From assembly GCA_014898415.1 (NCBI GenBank), contig RCTD01000023.1:1021150-1085149 (forward strand): a DNA stretch of 64,000 bases. Reading direction: 5' to 3'. Below are positions 43,618-59,975 of the stretch, piece by piece (within the stretch, counting starts at the first letter, position 1; every line of letters starts with the position of its first letter). The notes beneath the pieces were generated by a model. It was given only the letters and a program-made list of their open reading frames with translations, had not been told where the DNA came from and ran no database searches. The stretch comes from Stromatinia cepivora. Taxonomy: Eukaryota; Ascomycota; Leotiomycetes; Helotiales; Sclerotiniaceae. The position numbers and the translations under genes were made by a program.

Positions 43618-44469
43618 TTACTTCTTCTTGGGAGCGGATTGCACTTGACCGGGGCCGGTGTATCCTTCCGAGGATATACCGCTGATAGGTTCGGAGTTTT
43701 GTGACTGTAGTGGAGAGTGTGTTAGATTTGTACTCTCATATGCTTTGAATAGATCTCGAGCTCAAAATAAAAAAATCCTCGTTGGAAATAAGACTGGTGG
43801 AATATAAAAAGGATGTACATACTTTCAAGTACTCATTAGTAGCCTCCTCCCACTCCTTGTTCATAGTAGATGGGCTTCCCTTGGCGAATGATCTAATGAG
43901 AAGGAAGAGGGCGAGAGAAACACCAACTCCACCCAATGTGTATCCGAGTACCTTCCATGATTCTCCTGGAGGAGTTTGAGCTCTGGGTCCGTGGGCGCCA
44001 AAGGCAATATAATAAGCTGTTCATGAATATCCGTTAGCCTTGCTGTGTTTTTCGATCTTAATCTCAATCTTCATCCTTTCCGCAATATCTTATACCCCGC
44101 AACTTCCCGACCCATCAACTTATAAACCAAGCTGCTCCCATTTGCAGCCCTCTGAAGCTTATCGAACCACCCCTCCCCATCCCAAAAACCCCTTGTATAT
44201 AAAATCCATATATCCCGGGAAAAAAAAGAACCTCACATACCAGCCTTCTTCTCCTGCAAAGTCAACTCAGCCCAATTAATCTTCATACGATCCCTCAAGC
44301 TCATCCAAAGCTCAGCCTGTTCCTGCGGCGGCATGCCCTCCCACCTCTTCTCGATATCGGCCAGGGTAGGATTACTGATTGCATGAGACGAAGCACATCG
44401 AACCTGGTTTCGGACAACAGATCCCGCAGCGCGGGCGCTGGCGGCGCGGGCAATTGATGTGCGGAGCAT
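43618..44469 (-). CDS. cox5: Cytochrome c oxidase subunit 5 (COX IV family), mitochondrial
   Basis: This nuclear-encoded subunit of respiratory complex IV sits in the inner mitochondrial membrane. Exons 44469-44241, 44016-43823 and 43704-43618 encode 169 residues. The N-terminal presequence is Arg/Ala-rich (MLRTSIARAASARAAG). The matrix domain carries NPTLADIEKRW...MPPQEQAELWMSLRDRMKINW, followed by AYYIAFGAHGPRA. One transmembrane helix (VLGYTLGGVGVSLALFLLI) is followed by FAKGSPSTMNKEWEEATNEYLK and a tail ending SSEGYTGPGQVQSAPKKK, all typical of fungal Cox5. Introns of 224 and 118 nt are longer than those of the neighbours. Confidence 0.94.
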
Positions 44470-47991
<3,522 letters not shown>

Positions 47992-49644
47992 GAGATTTCT
48001 GCTCAGTATTTAGGAAGTAATCAAGACTCTGACCACTATTTGGCAGAGAATTCTTGAAAGGCAAGCTCTGATATTTAACTCAGATGCAAAAGTTTCATTA
48101 AAATGAATAGTTATTACCGAGTAACGATGAATGCCTTATGATAGCTTAGGAATGAAAACAAAGTCAAGAATATCATACCGTTCCCATTATGTGCGTTCCC
48201 ATTATGTGCGTTCCCATTATGTGAAATGCTTCCATTTATGCGCTCTGGCATTAGTTTGACAAACGCAGCCAAAACTTTGCTTACCTGAATGACCCTTAAA
48301 TGTTCCCATCCTCTTGACCCAGCCTGATTCCAAAGAATGTACTTCGAAAAGTTGTGTAGAGAGGCCCGTTATGTACCGCCAGATTCCTTGATTGTCCTTG
48401 ATACAATGATCTAAAGTAGATCCCCCCTATTCTTGAACGTTGTACTTTTTGTTCTCGATGTCCTTGGGGGTCGATAATGTTTACAACCTCTTAACATTTA
48501 AGCTTAATTATCCAAGCAGCAATGGATACTTCGACGAATCATGAGAATCTTCATAAGGTTGCGAAGCTCGAAAACTATTATAGGATCTATGAATTCTAGT
48601 TTAAATATTGGACGAGAACATCTACGTAGAATTGGAAGCCCTTTTTATAAGCGCTGCTAGCCCACGGTTCCCTTTGAAATGAGAAGTTGGACTATTACCT
48701 ATAATTTCAGGCCACAACATTTTCGGCTTGGTGCTTCAACTTAGAATCCATCTCTCCTACAACGTTAACTTAACAAACCGTACTCATCCATAACCCTGTG
48801 AACTCAACAATATTATATTATCATACTCAAATTTACATTCCACTCAACATTTCAGATACTTAACAGTCATCTGACATAATCCCCAGATTCCTATAGCTGA
48901 GAACTATTCTTTCTCTTGGATAATCACTGTGTTTCCATCCATCATTGTCTCGGTAAGTTTAAACACCTCTAGTCTATCCTCATTTGACAATCACCCATAA
49001 TACTTCATATCATTCATTATCTGGTGTGGATCAAGTAGATTCAAAGACCTTTGCAGATACATAATTATCTTATAGTATTGTACCAAAGAAACCAAAGAAC
49101 TTGTGACCCTATATTATCACTCATAGTTATGGTCACATGATCCTTTCTTCTCTTGACTTGCTGATTCACATCGATCCAAAACTCGTTGTGGATTATCAAT
49201 ATAAAGTGCTGTTGGAATCTATTCATTGATGAATATATATATGACTCACCAAATTGATCACACATCTCATACTTTGACAGTCATAGTATCTCCTGTTGTT
49301 GTGTACTAGATCTATCCACAATGATCAGCTTCACTTTCCTTTGATCATATTGCTCAACTACGGAATTTGATTTCTCTATCATTTTGCTTCTGTATAAAGA
49401 TTTAGTAATCTTCTGACGACTAATGGTTTCTTAGCCTGTACCAGAGAGACCTTCTACTTTCACTGTATCACCAAAGACCACGGTATTTCATTCCTGCGGA
49501 ATTTCTTAGCTGATATTAAGATTGGCTTTCTTTAAAATTGAGATCGCAGCTTTGTGGTTACATTTGTTTCGGGCAACATTTCTTCTACATTCATATTCGA
49601 TACCTACTGAACATCGGTTCTGGTAACGGATTGGCCAGCTAGTA
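47992..49644. other. Intergenic: GAPDH 3' region and HDA1 upstream region
   Basis: No gene is supported. Three consecutive copies of a 15-mer GTTCCCATTATGTGC (third copy altered) lie at about 48179-48224. A donor-like CGGTAAGTTT at about 48950-48959 could start an HDA1 leader intron. The many stops in all frames near 48.4-49.6 kb argue against coding. Confidence 0.55.
48179..48224. repeat. Three tandem copies of a 15-bp unit
   Basis: The unit GTTCCCATTATGTGC is repeated perfectly twice, and the third copy ends GTGAA. It lies about 190 bp past the GAPDH stop. Confidence 0.85.
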
Positions 49645-52081
49645 ATGGACACACTCGGACCTCCATTGCTGCAACCAAGCAGTGATTTGGTTATGCAGCT
49701 ACATGATAATATCCATGGGGCAGGTATTAACGGGATGTTGTCAAACGGCAATGAAAATGGTTTTGTTGACCCTAGAGTCTTAACCTCTACGGAAGATGCG
49801 GAGATTGCCTATGATAATCTTGAACCCGAGGATGAAATGGATTCATCATCATCAGAGGATACAAAGATTATAGCTACTCCACGCCAAGCATATCTACCTA
49901 CAGGGTGTTGTTATGACGATCGAATGAAGTTGCACGCCACCGGAGACTTCTCAGATAACACGCCGCATCCAGAAGACCCTCGACGAATAGAAGCAATAAT
50001 GAGAACATTCAAAGAGGCTGGCTTGGTATACGCTGGTAGTGCGGAAGACGCTGAAAGGACCCTCAAGGAGTCACCTACCAAGTACATGTACCGTATTCCA
50101 GCCAGAGTAGCAAGCAAAGACGAAATTTGTACGGTACATTATGCAGGGCACTTCGAATGGGTTGAGTCCTTAGCAAAGAAAACATCCGAAGATTTGCGTG
50201 AGCTAAATAAGATAATGGATGCCGGTCGGAAGTCCCTGTACGTTGGACTTTGTACTTTTGAAGCTGCCTTAATCTCCGCGGGTGGTGCAATAGAAACTTG
50301 CAAAAATGTTGTCGAGGGCCATGTAAAAAATGCAATTGCCGTTATCCGACCACCTGGACATCATGCAGAAGCGAACGAGTCGCTAGGGTTTTGTGTTTTC
50401 AATAACGTACCTGTCGCTGCTAAAATCTGTATGCTCGATTATCCCAAGTTATGTAGAAAGGTATTGATTCTGGATTGGGATATTCATCACGGAAATGGCA
50501 CACAGAACATGTTCTACGAGGATCCAAACGTCTTGTACATTTCGCTTCATGTGTACGAAAATGGAAATTTTTATCCCGGTCAACCTGACGATCCTCGTCT
50601 TCCCGATGGGGGTAATGATAAGGTTGGGACTGGAGCCGGCATCGGCAAGAATGTCAATATTGGTTGGCCCAGTCAAGGCATGGGAGATGGAGAGTACATG
50701 GCAGCTTTTCAAAAGATAGTCATGCCAATCGCCCAAGAGTTTGATCCGGATCTTGTCATTATATCAGCAGGATTTGACGCAGCTGCGGGAGACGAACTCG
50801 GAGGATGTTTTGTAACACCTGGCTGCTACTCTCACATGACACATATGCTAATGTCCCTAGCTGGTGGCAAAGTGGCTGTTTGTCTTGAGGGAGGTTATAA
50901 CCTGAAGGCAATTTCACGATCTGCTCTTGCAGTGGCCAAAACTTTAATGGGGGAACCCCCAATTAGACAACCAATTCCACCATTGAATAGAGTCGCGGCC
51001 GAGGTTTTCGAAGAAGTCAAGTACTATCAAGCTCCATATTGGGAATGTATGCGATCTGGAGTCGTTGACTACAAGGAAGCAAAGTTTAAAGGAGCCATTC
51101 GCCTGGATGATATTATTCGGAATTACCAGAGTAATGTACTGAGTAAGAACTATCAGATGGTTTCCCTGTGGGTTCAGCGACATCAACTCGCAAGATCGTT
51201 CGATCATCAAGTTATGGTCACTCCGTATATAAAATCTGCGCCGAAGATATTGCTGGTCGTCCATGATCCGTAAGCTCCCTCTTTGTATTTTACGACGTTC
51301 GTTAATTATCTTTTAGCCCGGAGTTACTGGCTACTCCCGATCCATTTACAGCTAAGGTCGAGTTGCATAACTCATATCTTGTAAGACTCTTCCTTTCATG
51401 CTCAGATAATACCTGACCAGCTAATCAATTTAGGTCGATCCAGTCACTGAATACATCGCCTGGGCTATTGAAAATAAAATTGGTGTGATGGATATTAACG
51501 TCCCGCTGAATACGGATACCTTTCCCCCTGTCACCGGTGGTTATCATTCTCGCCCAGGTATCTTCGAACTCGAAAGTCAAATGCAAGATTTGGTTGGCTA
51601 TATCTGGGACAATTTTATTCAACTTTATGATTCAGACAATATCATACTTATGGGAGTTGGCGACTCCTACCTTGGTATTAAACAGTTACTCACCTCCAGA
51701 GATTGCCGCCCTCGTATCGCAGGTGTACTAGCTTTCATAACTGGTAGTCTTCGACCCGTCAAGAGCGAAACGGATTCAACTCTGAGTAGTTGGTACAAGT
51801 CAAATAGTGAAATTTACGTTGCTGATAAACATGCGTGTTGGAATGACGAGGAGAGTATCAGAAAGGTTAGGAAACAGCGCTTTGGAAATGTGGTGCGTAG
51901 TGAGGAGACGGGTTTGGTGAAAATGTTACAGAGACATCAGTCGAGTGCAAAGTCGTGGATGTTAGGAAAATTTGATGAAAAAGCGAGGGATGATGAGGTC
52001 ATGACGATGGAGGATGAGATTTCAGTGACCGCCGTCGATGGTGGTAAGAAATCAACGATGGGGGATATTCAATTGATGTGA
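49645..52081 (+). CDS. hda1: Class II histone deacetylase, Hda1 type, with Arb2 domain
   Basis: This is the probable catalytic subunit of the HDA1 chromatin deacetylase complex, removing acetyl groups from histone tails in the nucleus. Exons 49645-51269, 51317-51380 and 51434-52081 encode 778 residues. An acidic, Ser-rich N terminus (EDEMDSSSSED) precedes the deacetylase domain: TGCCYDDRMKLH, HPEDPRRIEAI, RPPGHHAEA (H239, H240), DWDIHHGNGTQ (D279 and H281 as zinc ligands), IISAGFDAAAGD and CLEGGYNL. The C-terminal part (PKILLVVHDP...HNSYL...GHSYLG-like VGDSYLGIKQLL) fits the Arb2 domain of Hda1 orthologues. In-frame stops lie just before the ATG, supporting this start. Confidence 0.95.
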
Positions 52082-53013
52082 ATGGGTTGGGTCTGAGATA
52101 TACAGTTTGTGAATCCTGGAGGGCGGGGACATATGTGCGGATATGAGCTAGTTGAATTGAAAGGTCAGGAAGAACTCACAGTAGTTACCAAGTTTGGTCA
52201 AATCGATAGGTGTAGCATATGTAGAGAGACTAGACTTTTTGAAACATGCAATGTTGTTGGCTATCGCATCTCTTTGGGGGATTTCTAGCTATTATGGCCA
52301 AAATACAAGTTAATTCAAATGATCGTCACATATATTCTTTTTAACTTGAGTTATAGGCGACACGCTCAATACCGGTAGAGTCCTTTGGTGTATAGTATCA
52401 GGCTTTTAACTAATTTAGGTTAGGAATGGAATAATTTGAAGAAGTATAAATAAAACATCCCCATACTCTTCATCTTAATTATTACTAAGCGAAATGATAG
52501 ACATCATTGTTACGTCCTGACTCGATGACATACTTCTTCTCTGCAACCACACTCACTATGATTTATCAATCGCCTTCCAGTCGCGTCAGACTGTCACCCT
52601 TAAACAGCAGAAGCTCGAAAGATGTCGCCTGCACTTTCTATAGCCCCAACGTTGGGGTGTTCCAAACCTAGGTTCTTATAAATCTGTTGCCGTTTGGTGG
52701 TTGTTTATCTACATCCATCATTGCGGTCCGCGCCTTTCACAAGCACAGTATCTATCACATCCAGATAAAGCTATTTAATTTATCAGAGTTTGTGGTGATA
52801 GAGAACGAGGCGGAGAGGTAAAAGTAATTGAAAGTCAACAACAGTTGACAAACGGCCCTACTGGAGCTGTGAGATTGTCCATACATAAGAGAAGGTGAGC
52901 GATGTTTGGTCCGAACTATCGTCTTTACACACAAGTACTGACAATCTGCGAAGAGCCTCAGAACATTTTCATCATTTAAACCAAAGGAAATATACCAAAA
53001 ATCGGCCATCATC
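52082..53013. other. Intergenic: HDA1 3' region and F-box gene upstream region
   Basis: No gene is seen in this 930-bp stretch. Open frames on the minus strand near 52755-53105 are in antisense to the next gene's 5' end and lack conserved features. Confidence 0.6.
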
Positions 53014-54138
53014 ATGTCTATCGCAATTCTTTCAACCGAGTTACTACAGAGGATATACGAATACTCCGACCTCATTGATATCCTCCATCTATCCCAGACT
53101 TCCAAAAGAAATTATAATGCGCTGCGTGGACGACGTTTACCTCTCCTGAGACAAGCTTTGGATGATGAATACGGTCCAATTCCTAGTTTGGTGAAGTTGG
53201 TAATCAGCGATGATTCAACCAAAGGTAATAGTGTTATCGGCACAGAAAAACGTCGAAATATTGCCCTGGATCGTATTCTACAAGTTCCAGATGAGCCCTA
53301 TCTTTCGGTCCAGCTATTGAGCAAGATGGTTAAATTTGGCAAAGTTGCGTCCAGATGGGTCGAGATCTTTCCACAATTTAGATGGCGCCTCGATTACCAA
53401 AACAGGAGGTTTCTATGGCCCCATGAGCAGAGGCGTTTACGGCGGGCTATCTACAATTATTGGACTTACAGCAATCTATTTCATGATGATATTTACGCCA
53501 GATTCAACCCCGATCCTCCATCTGGCCGTTCTGCTACGTGGTGGAACCCTGCTCCTCCTCCACCCGAGATCATTTCTGATCCTCGCCTACGTCTGATACA
53601 ATCATTTACTACAATTGAGATTGTGCAGCTTAATGAGTTCCTACAGCATGTGGTCAAGCTTATCGAACTAGATCTTTATCCTTCAGACTCAACCATACAA
53701 GCTCAGCACAATTTTACGTCCAAAGCGGTTGAGAAAATCGCTTGGGGAGATGGGGGTCAGTATCGATTCCTTGTGAAAAGTCTTCTTAGATATAATCCTT
53801 TGGATCTCGTCTACCTTTACGACCAAACCTTTACCAAATTGGAAAGGGCAGAATACATGAATGCCCGAGGCCTTGGTTTTGGCATTAATAGCAATGCTCC
53901 GGCAACTTTAGACGATGCCATAACTTTTATTACTGAGAGAAGACGACGCAGTGAAATCAGCTATCTACAGCCATATACGACGCATCGTTTTCACCATGTG
54001 ATGTATCAATCTCGCGATTCGTGTATACAGGGGGAAAACTTTGGCATAGCTGATTATCCTCATGAGGAAAAATATTCGAGGGATCACCCATTCAACAATG
54101 ATGGAACAATTGTTCTCTCGACTGATGAACATGAGTAA
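53014..54138 (+). CDS. F-box domain protein, intronless
   Basis: A 374-residue single-exon protein has an N-terminal F-box-like motif at about residues 3-45 (ILSTELLQRIYEYSDLIDILHLSQTSKRNYNAL). This would bind Skp1 and place the protein in an SCF ubiquitin ligase. The rest shows no leucine-rich, WD40 or kelch repeats that I can recognise. It has aromatic-rich segments (RWVEIFPQFRWRLDYQNRRFLWP; ATWWNPAPPPPEI) found in many fungal F-box proteins of unknown target. Start is the first ATG after a stretch with stops. The substrate is unknown. Confidence 0.82.
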   Translation: MSIAILSTELLQRIYEYSDLIDILHLSQTSKRNYNALRGRRLPLLRQALDDEYGPIPSLVKLVISDDSTKGNSVIGTEKRRNIALDRILQVPDEPYLSVQLLSKMVKFGKVASRWVEIFPQFRWRLDYQNRRFLWPHEQRRLRRAIYNYWTYSNLFHDDIYARFNPDPPSGRSATWWNPAPPPPEIISDPRLRLIQSFTTIEIVQLNEFLQHVVKLIELDLYPSDSTIQAQHNFTSKAVEKIAWGDGGQYRFLVKSLLRYNPLDLVYLYDQTFTKLERAEYMNARGLGFGINSNAPATLDDAITFITERRRRSEISYLQPYTTHRFHHVMYQSRDSCIQGENFGIADYPHEEKYSRDHPFNNDGTIVLSTDEHE

Positions 54139-55002
54139 GAGTTTCAGGTGGATTGGTACCAATCTTGTGTTACTCAAACCAACTTTCTTCCGTGTTATTT
54201 ACTTTTCCAATATTGAATCACACGCGCGCTTTCTTAATATCATTTGAGATTCAAAATTGTATGTGTGCATCGAACTTTTGTGACTAGCGAATAGAGAAGT
54301 TGAAGTAAGTCCAGGTGAATTTCAATATAGGACGCGAGGTACAAGAACAGAGATATCCATAAATGTCAATGTCCTTATCAACATCAAACACATACTTGGA
54401 ATGATCTTAACGCTACTCGTGCGGCCAGAAAGAATGTTCACACTCCACCTAAATACGGGCCACTATTCCCCTTGCAGCTTACCATTTTGTGGTATGTGCT
54501 TAAGAGTGGAGTAGAGTTATTACTAAGAGTGGAGTGGAGTTATTACTGCATGTGGATTGTTCGAGTCGGGCTGAACACTCCGATTGGATTGATTGCTTAA
54601 ATCCGATTTACACTAGAGCAATTCTAGAACGCTTGTTATATAGCCTAAGTCTTGGTAACCCTGGGACCCCTTTCCTCGTTAATATTCTTTAGCTTAATGG
54701 AAAATTTGGATATGCTATCATCGCCTTTCACAGTCATGTCAATTTTTACTGCCATTGCAATCATATCAGCTTCTTTAGAGGCTTGAATATTGAAGTATTA
54801 TAACGAGAGGTCGTTGACGCTTCGATTCAACCGAATATTGCACCCTAGCTTTCCACTTATCTTGGCGTGTTGGCCTTGTTTCCTGGCCTTGTTTGTGGAC
54901 TTTCATGCAATCTGAGACTTCCACGTATCTCATTCCCGGAACCGAATAATCAATCGTGACTTGATACTTCTTGACTTGGAGAAAGTTTCTCCGACGCTTA
55001 GT
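54139..55002. other. Intergenic upstream of the histidine kinase
   Basis: No gene is supported. Two tandem copies of TAAGAGTGGAGTRGAGTTATTAC lie at about 54500-54547. The last ~40 nt before the ATG are open in frame with the kinase but contain no ATG. Confidence 0.6.
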
Positions 55003-58000
55003 ATGGATCATCAAGTCAAATTGGGAGCAACACGTGCAGGAAATGCAAGGAAGCCAAGGCCGAAAATTGTCGATTGGATATCAGAACCAAGTACAGTTGA
55101 TCTGACTCCATTTCAACAGTTCACTCTCGATGTTGATTGGGAAAAGAGTCCTCTGGGGCCGATGAGTGGTTGGTCAGGGCAGCTTCGTTCTATGGTACTT
55201 TTATGTTTTGCAGATCCAGAACCGGTGAGCCTTCTATGTCTTCTATTTCATTTCTGACTTCAAGAGATCACTTTTGTTGTTCATCTATTTGAAATATATA
55301 AAGAACCTCATGACTGACCAAGTGGAAAGGCCGTGGTCATGTGGGGAGATTACAATGCCATCGTTTACAATGAACCATATGCTCAGATTATTGGGCATAA
55401 ACACCCTGCATTACAAGGTCAAGATCCAAGTGTTGCATTTTCTGAGATTTGGGACTCTCTCGACCCACTAATTGAAGGAACCAAAGAAACAGGCCAAGGA
55501 TTTATTCAACAAGATGCTCTTTTTTTCCTTGATCGACGCGGCTTTGAAGAGGAAACTTATTTTACTTATAAATACATACCGGTCGTTTGTGACGAAGGAT
55601 ATGTCATTGCTATACATGCAACAGTCGATGAGACCACACGCCAAGTTCTTGCGGATAGACGAATGTCCATTATTCGTGCTCTCGGTGAACGATTATCTAA
55701 TGCTAAAACCATCGGTGATCTTTGGGATCATTTGATCCAAGGCATTGAGTTGGCCGAGAAGGACGCGCCTTTGTGCTTGTTATATTCAGTTTCCGAATCA
55801 TCTGAAGCATCAAATCTACTTCCATCAACAGTACCTTCACCATCCATGCATTGCGTTCTTGAAGGTTCTGTCGGCATACCCGAGGGTCATCCTATTACAC
55901 CTTCAAGCTTTGATGTAGCATATGATCAAAACAGCCTAACTAAATCATTTAACCAAGCTAAGAACGAAATGACAACTATCTTGGTGCCTGTGGATTCCGA
56001 GATAAAGCAAAAGTTTAGCGGAATAAAGTTTCGAGGATTTGGCGAATCGACTCATATAGTTGTTTGTCCAATAATGGATTCTGGGAAACAAAGTGTTCTT
56101 GCTTTTCTTGTTATTGCATTGAATCCTCGAGCACCATACGATAAAGAGTATCAAGAGTGGATACAGATGTTGTCACAGCAGGTTACGACCCCTCAAGTAT
56201 CTGCTATTATACTCCGCCAGGAAGTCGAAAGACGTCTAGCACTTGCTAAACAGGAAGCATTAGATCGGGCAATTTTGTCACAGCAACTTACCGAGAGTGA
56301 AACGAATTTTGCACGATTTGCAACAAGAACCCCTGTCGGACTCGCAATCTTAACTGTTAATGGAATTGCCCTGACAGCAAATGACCTATGGAAATCCCAA
56401 ACGAAACTCGAGATTGGAAGCTCGCAAGTAAATTGGGAAGAAGTGTTAATGCCTGGAGAATACGAACGTGTGAAGAAAGCCTGGTCGCAGATCATTGAAG
56501 AGAAGAAACCTGGCACTTTTCAAACGCGAGTTGATAAACCGTGGAAAGCTCCGGAGCTGAATGCCGATGGTGAAGAACAATGGTCGGAAACTCATCTAAT
56601 GCTTGCTTGGTTCCCGGATCTTGACGACGAAGGTAATGTTTCTACAATTATGAGTTGCATTACAGAAATCTCGGAATTGAAATGGACGGAAAATCAATTA
56701 CGAGCTAGAATGGAACAAGCTTTGGAGATGAAGAAGCAGCAAGAAAGGTTCATTGATATGACTTCCCATGAAATGCGTAATCCGCTGTCTGCATTGATTG
56801 GCTGCGCCGATGAGATCCTCTCCTCACTGCACGAATACAAAAACTCAATGAAAAATTTCACTAGAGCTGGGAGAATTCGCGAATTGTTGTCCACCGAGCT
56901 ACCTGCGTATCTAGTAGATGATGCCATCGAAGCTACGGATACGATCATTTACTGCGCCATGCATCAAAAGCGCATTATTGACGACATCTTGACTCTTTCA
57001 AGGTTAGACAGCAATCTTCTCGTCGTGTCCCCCGAAGCTTCTCAACCAGTGCATATCATTCAAAGTGCTCTCAAGATGTTCGAATCCGAACTCAAACAAG
57101 CCGACACAAAATTAAATTTCATCCAAGATGATTCTATAGAAGATTTGAAGGTACGTTGGACCTTATTGGATCCAAGCAGAGTCCTTCAAGTCCTGTTAAA
57201 TCTGATGACCAACGCCATAAAATTTACCCGCACAGAAAACGTCCGTCAGATAACCGTCACCATGGCCGCCTCTCTGGAAAAACCTTCTTCCCAAAAATCC
57301 ATTGTCGAATATGTACCCAAACGACGCGAAAGCTCTGATCAAACCGTCAAAGGTGAATGGGGAAATGGCGAAATTCTTTACATATCCATCACCGTTACGG
57401 ATTCCGGTCGAGGTCTCTCAGAAAAAGAAAAAGCAAATCTTTTTCATCTCTTCATGCAAGCGTCCCCAAAGACTCACGTGCAATATGGCGGAAGTGGATT
57501 AGGTCTTTTTATCTCGAGACAACTTACTGAGATGCAAGGCGGGGAGATTGGGGTTCATAGCGAAAGGGGAGAGGGGAGTACGTTTCAATTTTATATTAAG
57601 ACGAGGAGGACGCCGCCGCCACTTGATTTGAAGGCTGCAGAAGATGGTATTGAAAAGGATTTACAAATGGCGTTGAGAGAAGATGCGCTGAGGGAGGCGT
57701 GTGGATTTGAAATTTCGGGTTTGAGTCATGATAATCTTATGCATAATCATAGTGGTGGGGCGATGGTGAATAAGGATGATGTGAAGATACCGATGAGGCC
57801 ATTACCGGTTAAGAAGACGAGCTTTGGGTTGTCCAGTCCGGGTTTGAAGAAAGGGGTGAAGAAGGGAGGGGGTGAAGGTGCAGGACAGGGACAGGGAGGG
57901 GGAGGGGAAGAGGAAGAAGAGAGTCAATTACAGGTATTGGTTGTCGAGGATAATCTACTGAATCAAAAGGTGCTGGTTAAAAGTTTGAGAAAAGAGGGAT

Positions 58001-58653
58001 TTGGTGTTAGTGTTGCGAATCATGGTGGTGAGGCATTGGAATTCCTTAAGGAGACGAGATTTTGGGTTGGGGATGGTGATAGTAGGGAGATATCGGTATG
58101 TTATTTCCTTTCCTCTTCCTACTTTCTCATTTCTCCCTATATTTCCGTCACGCAGGTAAAAATATAAAGAGCGAGAATTGGAGCAGGAGTAAGAAAACAA
58201 GTGAAAGATTACTAACAACTTATATTTGTTTCAGAAACAACAACTAAACCTCATATTAATGGATTTAGAAATGCCAATTATGGATGGTATTACATGCGTA
58301 AAACAAATTCGAGCATGGGAACGCAGGGGGGTGATAAGGGGTCATGTACCGATTATTGCCGTGACGGCTAATGCGAGGAAAGGTGCGTGTTTTTTTTTTT
58401 CTTTTTACTTTTTGACTTGAAATATATGGGACTTGGTAGTTGGAATAGGGGACAGGGGACTGGGAACTGGGAACTGGGAACTGGGAACTGGGAGCTAATA
58501 ATCTATTGACGAATAGATCAAATAATGAGCACGATAGATGCGGGTATGGACGATGTAACGACGAAACCTTATCGCATTCAGGATATGCTGGGACAGATTG
58601 AGAGATTGGTTATTCGGTATCGTGGGGGTAGGGTGCGAGTGGGGAGGGGATAG
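55003..58653 (+). CDS. Hybrid sensor histidine kinase with receiver domain
   Basis: This phosphorelay sensor autophosphorylates on His and passes phosphate to its own receiver. Exons 55003-55224, 55330-58095, 58235-58382 and 58517-58653 encode 1090 residues. An N-terminal sensor region resembles PAS (WGDYNAIVYNEPYAQIIGHKHP) followed by a GAF-like region (about 180-430) and a second PAS-like block (about 430-530). HisKA has His554 in MTSHEMRNPLSAL. The HATPase has NLMTNAIKF (N-box, about 698-706), VTDSGRGLS and GLGLFISRQL. The receiver (from about 953) has VVEDN, phosphoacceptor Asp1006 in ILMDLEMPIMDG, and Lys in TKPYR, and is split by two introns. There are no membrane helices, so it is probably cytosolic. 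The ATG at 55003 is the first in frame; the upstream TTG is ignored. The stop at 58651 precedes an odd tail ORF in another frame. Confidence 0.9.
58424..58495. repeat. Heptamer GGGAACT tandem repeat in the last histidine-kinase intron
   Basis: Several copies of GGGAACT (about 58460-58495), preceded by related GGGGAC repeats, lie inside the 134-nt intron 58383-58516. Confidence 0.85.
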
Positions 58654-59975
58654 ACTCTGGTACTTTAAGTGAGGATGTGAGGATTCTGAGTGTGGATGGA
58701 GATGTAGGTGTGGATGGAGATGGAGATGTGGATGGTGAGGATATGGATAGGGGGAGTGAGGGTATGGGTATGGAAACTCGGAAAAAGAATACGCAGAAAA
58801 AGGAAAAGAATACACAAATACACAACGCGAATACTTCAACTTCGACAACATCTACAACCTCGACTCCGAATACGAATCCATCAACTCCAAGCCCCTCAAA
58901 CTCAAGTACACAGGGTACGAAAACCAATACTTTGAGAACAGATCCTTCATAAACGAACCCTTCAAATCTGAGCCCCTCAAATCCACCAGAAAACGGGGTA
59001 TCCAATTTTCCTACTCCCTAACTAATACTATCTGATATTGATATTTTCAACGATATTTTTTATACTTTTTTTTCACTTTAACTTTTATCAGTACATCAGT
59101 ACATCAAGCGAGCGTTTTCGATTATTATTTAAGGATTTTACGGGACTGGATTTTACGGGACTGGATTGATCGGAAAGCAAAGCATACGCATGGAATGTAA
59201 TGGAGCTTTGAGCACATTATTTTGTTTTAAGACATCATATCATATCATATCACATCACATCATAGCATGGAATACGGATGGGACAGAGGTGTTTTGGGAA
59301 TATGTTATTTTATGACATGATATTTATTTTGATGGTGGTCATTTGATTCATTCATTCGTTTGGAGTTGTGTACCTAGATACCTAGACTAGACTACAGTCT
59401 AATTCCTTCATGTGTCATGTTCTTCGTTATGCATTATGCGTTGGTCGTTTATCGTGAATGGTATGATGATATAAGAGAGGGAGAGAAAGATAATATGAGA
59501 TGGTGATGAGATCGGAAGATGCTTGCGAGTACATTTTGGTATAGAAATTTAAAAATGGAAAATGGAGATCGGAAATTGGAAATAGTAAAGAAAGAAAGGG
59601 AATGAAGGAAGAAGAAGTTAGAAAGAAGAAAAGGAAAAGAAGGATGAAGGAAAGACATTATGACAGCGTTTTTAAATCGAGAAAATAGAGCTCGAGGAGG
59701 ATAGAGGCTGCGCGGGGAATGTTGGAAGGTGAGAGTTTGCAGTAGTGGTTTCTGTGCGTTGGAAAGTTAGACCTGAAGTTGGAATTTGAGAAGAGATGTT
59801 TGTGGGGGATTGATGAGGGATGATAGGTTTTGTGCTATTCTAACGATTGGATTGGTGCTTAAGGAGAAAGAGGAGTGATGTTGGCGATTCAAGGTCCAGG
59901 AGTTGGAGGGAGAGAATTATGGTGTTTGGGATGAAAATCAAGGGGGAAGAGTAACAATAGAGAAAAGGATAAAAC
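58654..59975. other. Histidine kinase 3' region; open low-complexity frame, then noncoding
   Basis: A frame different from the kinase's is open from about 58650 to 58952: IDSGTLSEDVRILSVDGD, Asp/Gly/Val repeats, then Thr/Ser/Asn-rich. It could be a frameshifted kinase tail. After 58960 no gene is seen. An 18-bp direct repeat (ATTTTACGGGACTGG, about 59136-59166) and CATAT/CACAT repeats (59227-59262) are present, and 59460-59900 is purine-rich on this strand. Confidence 0.5.

Noticed and set aside
58610..59005. 131-codon minus-strand frame after the histidine kinase
   Set aside because: It is the antisense of a low-complexity G-rich tract; Val/Phe-rich by complement, with no features.
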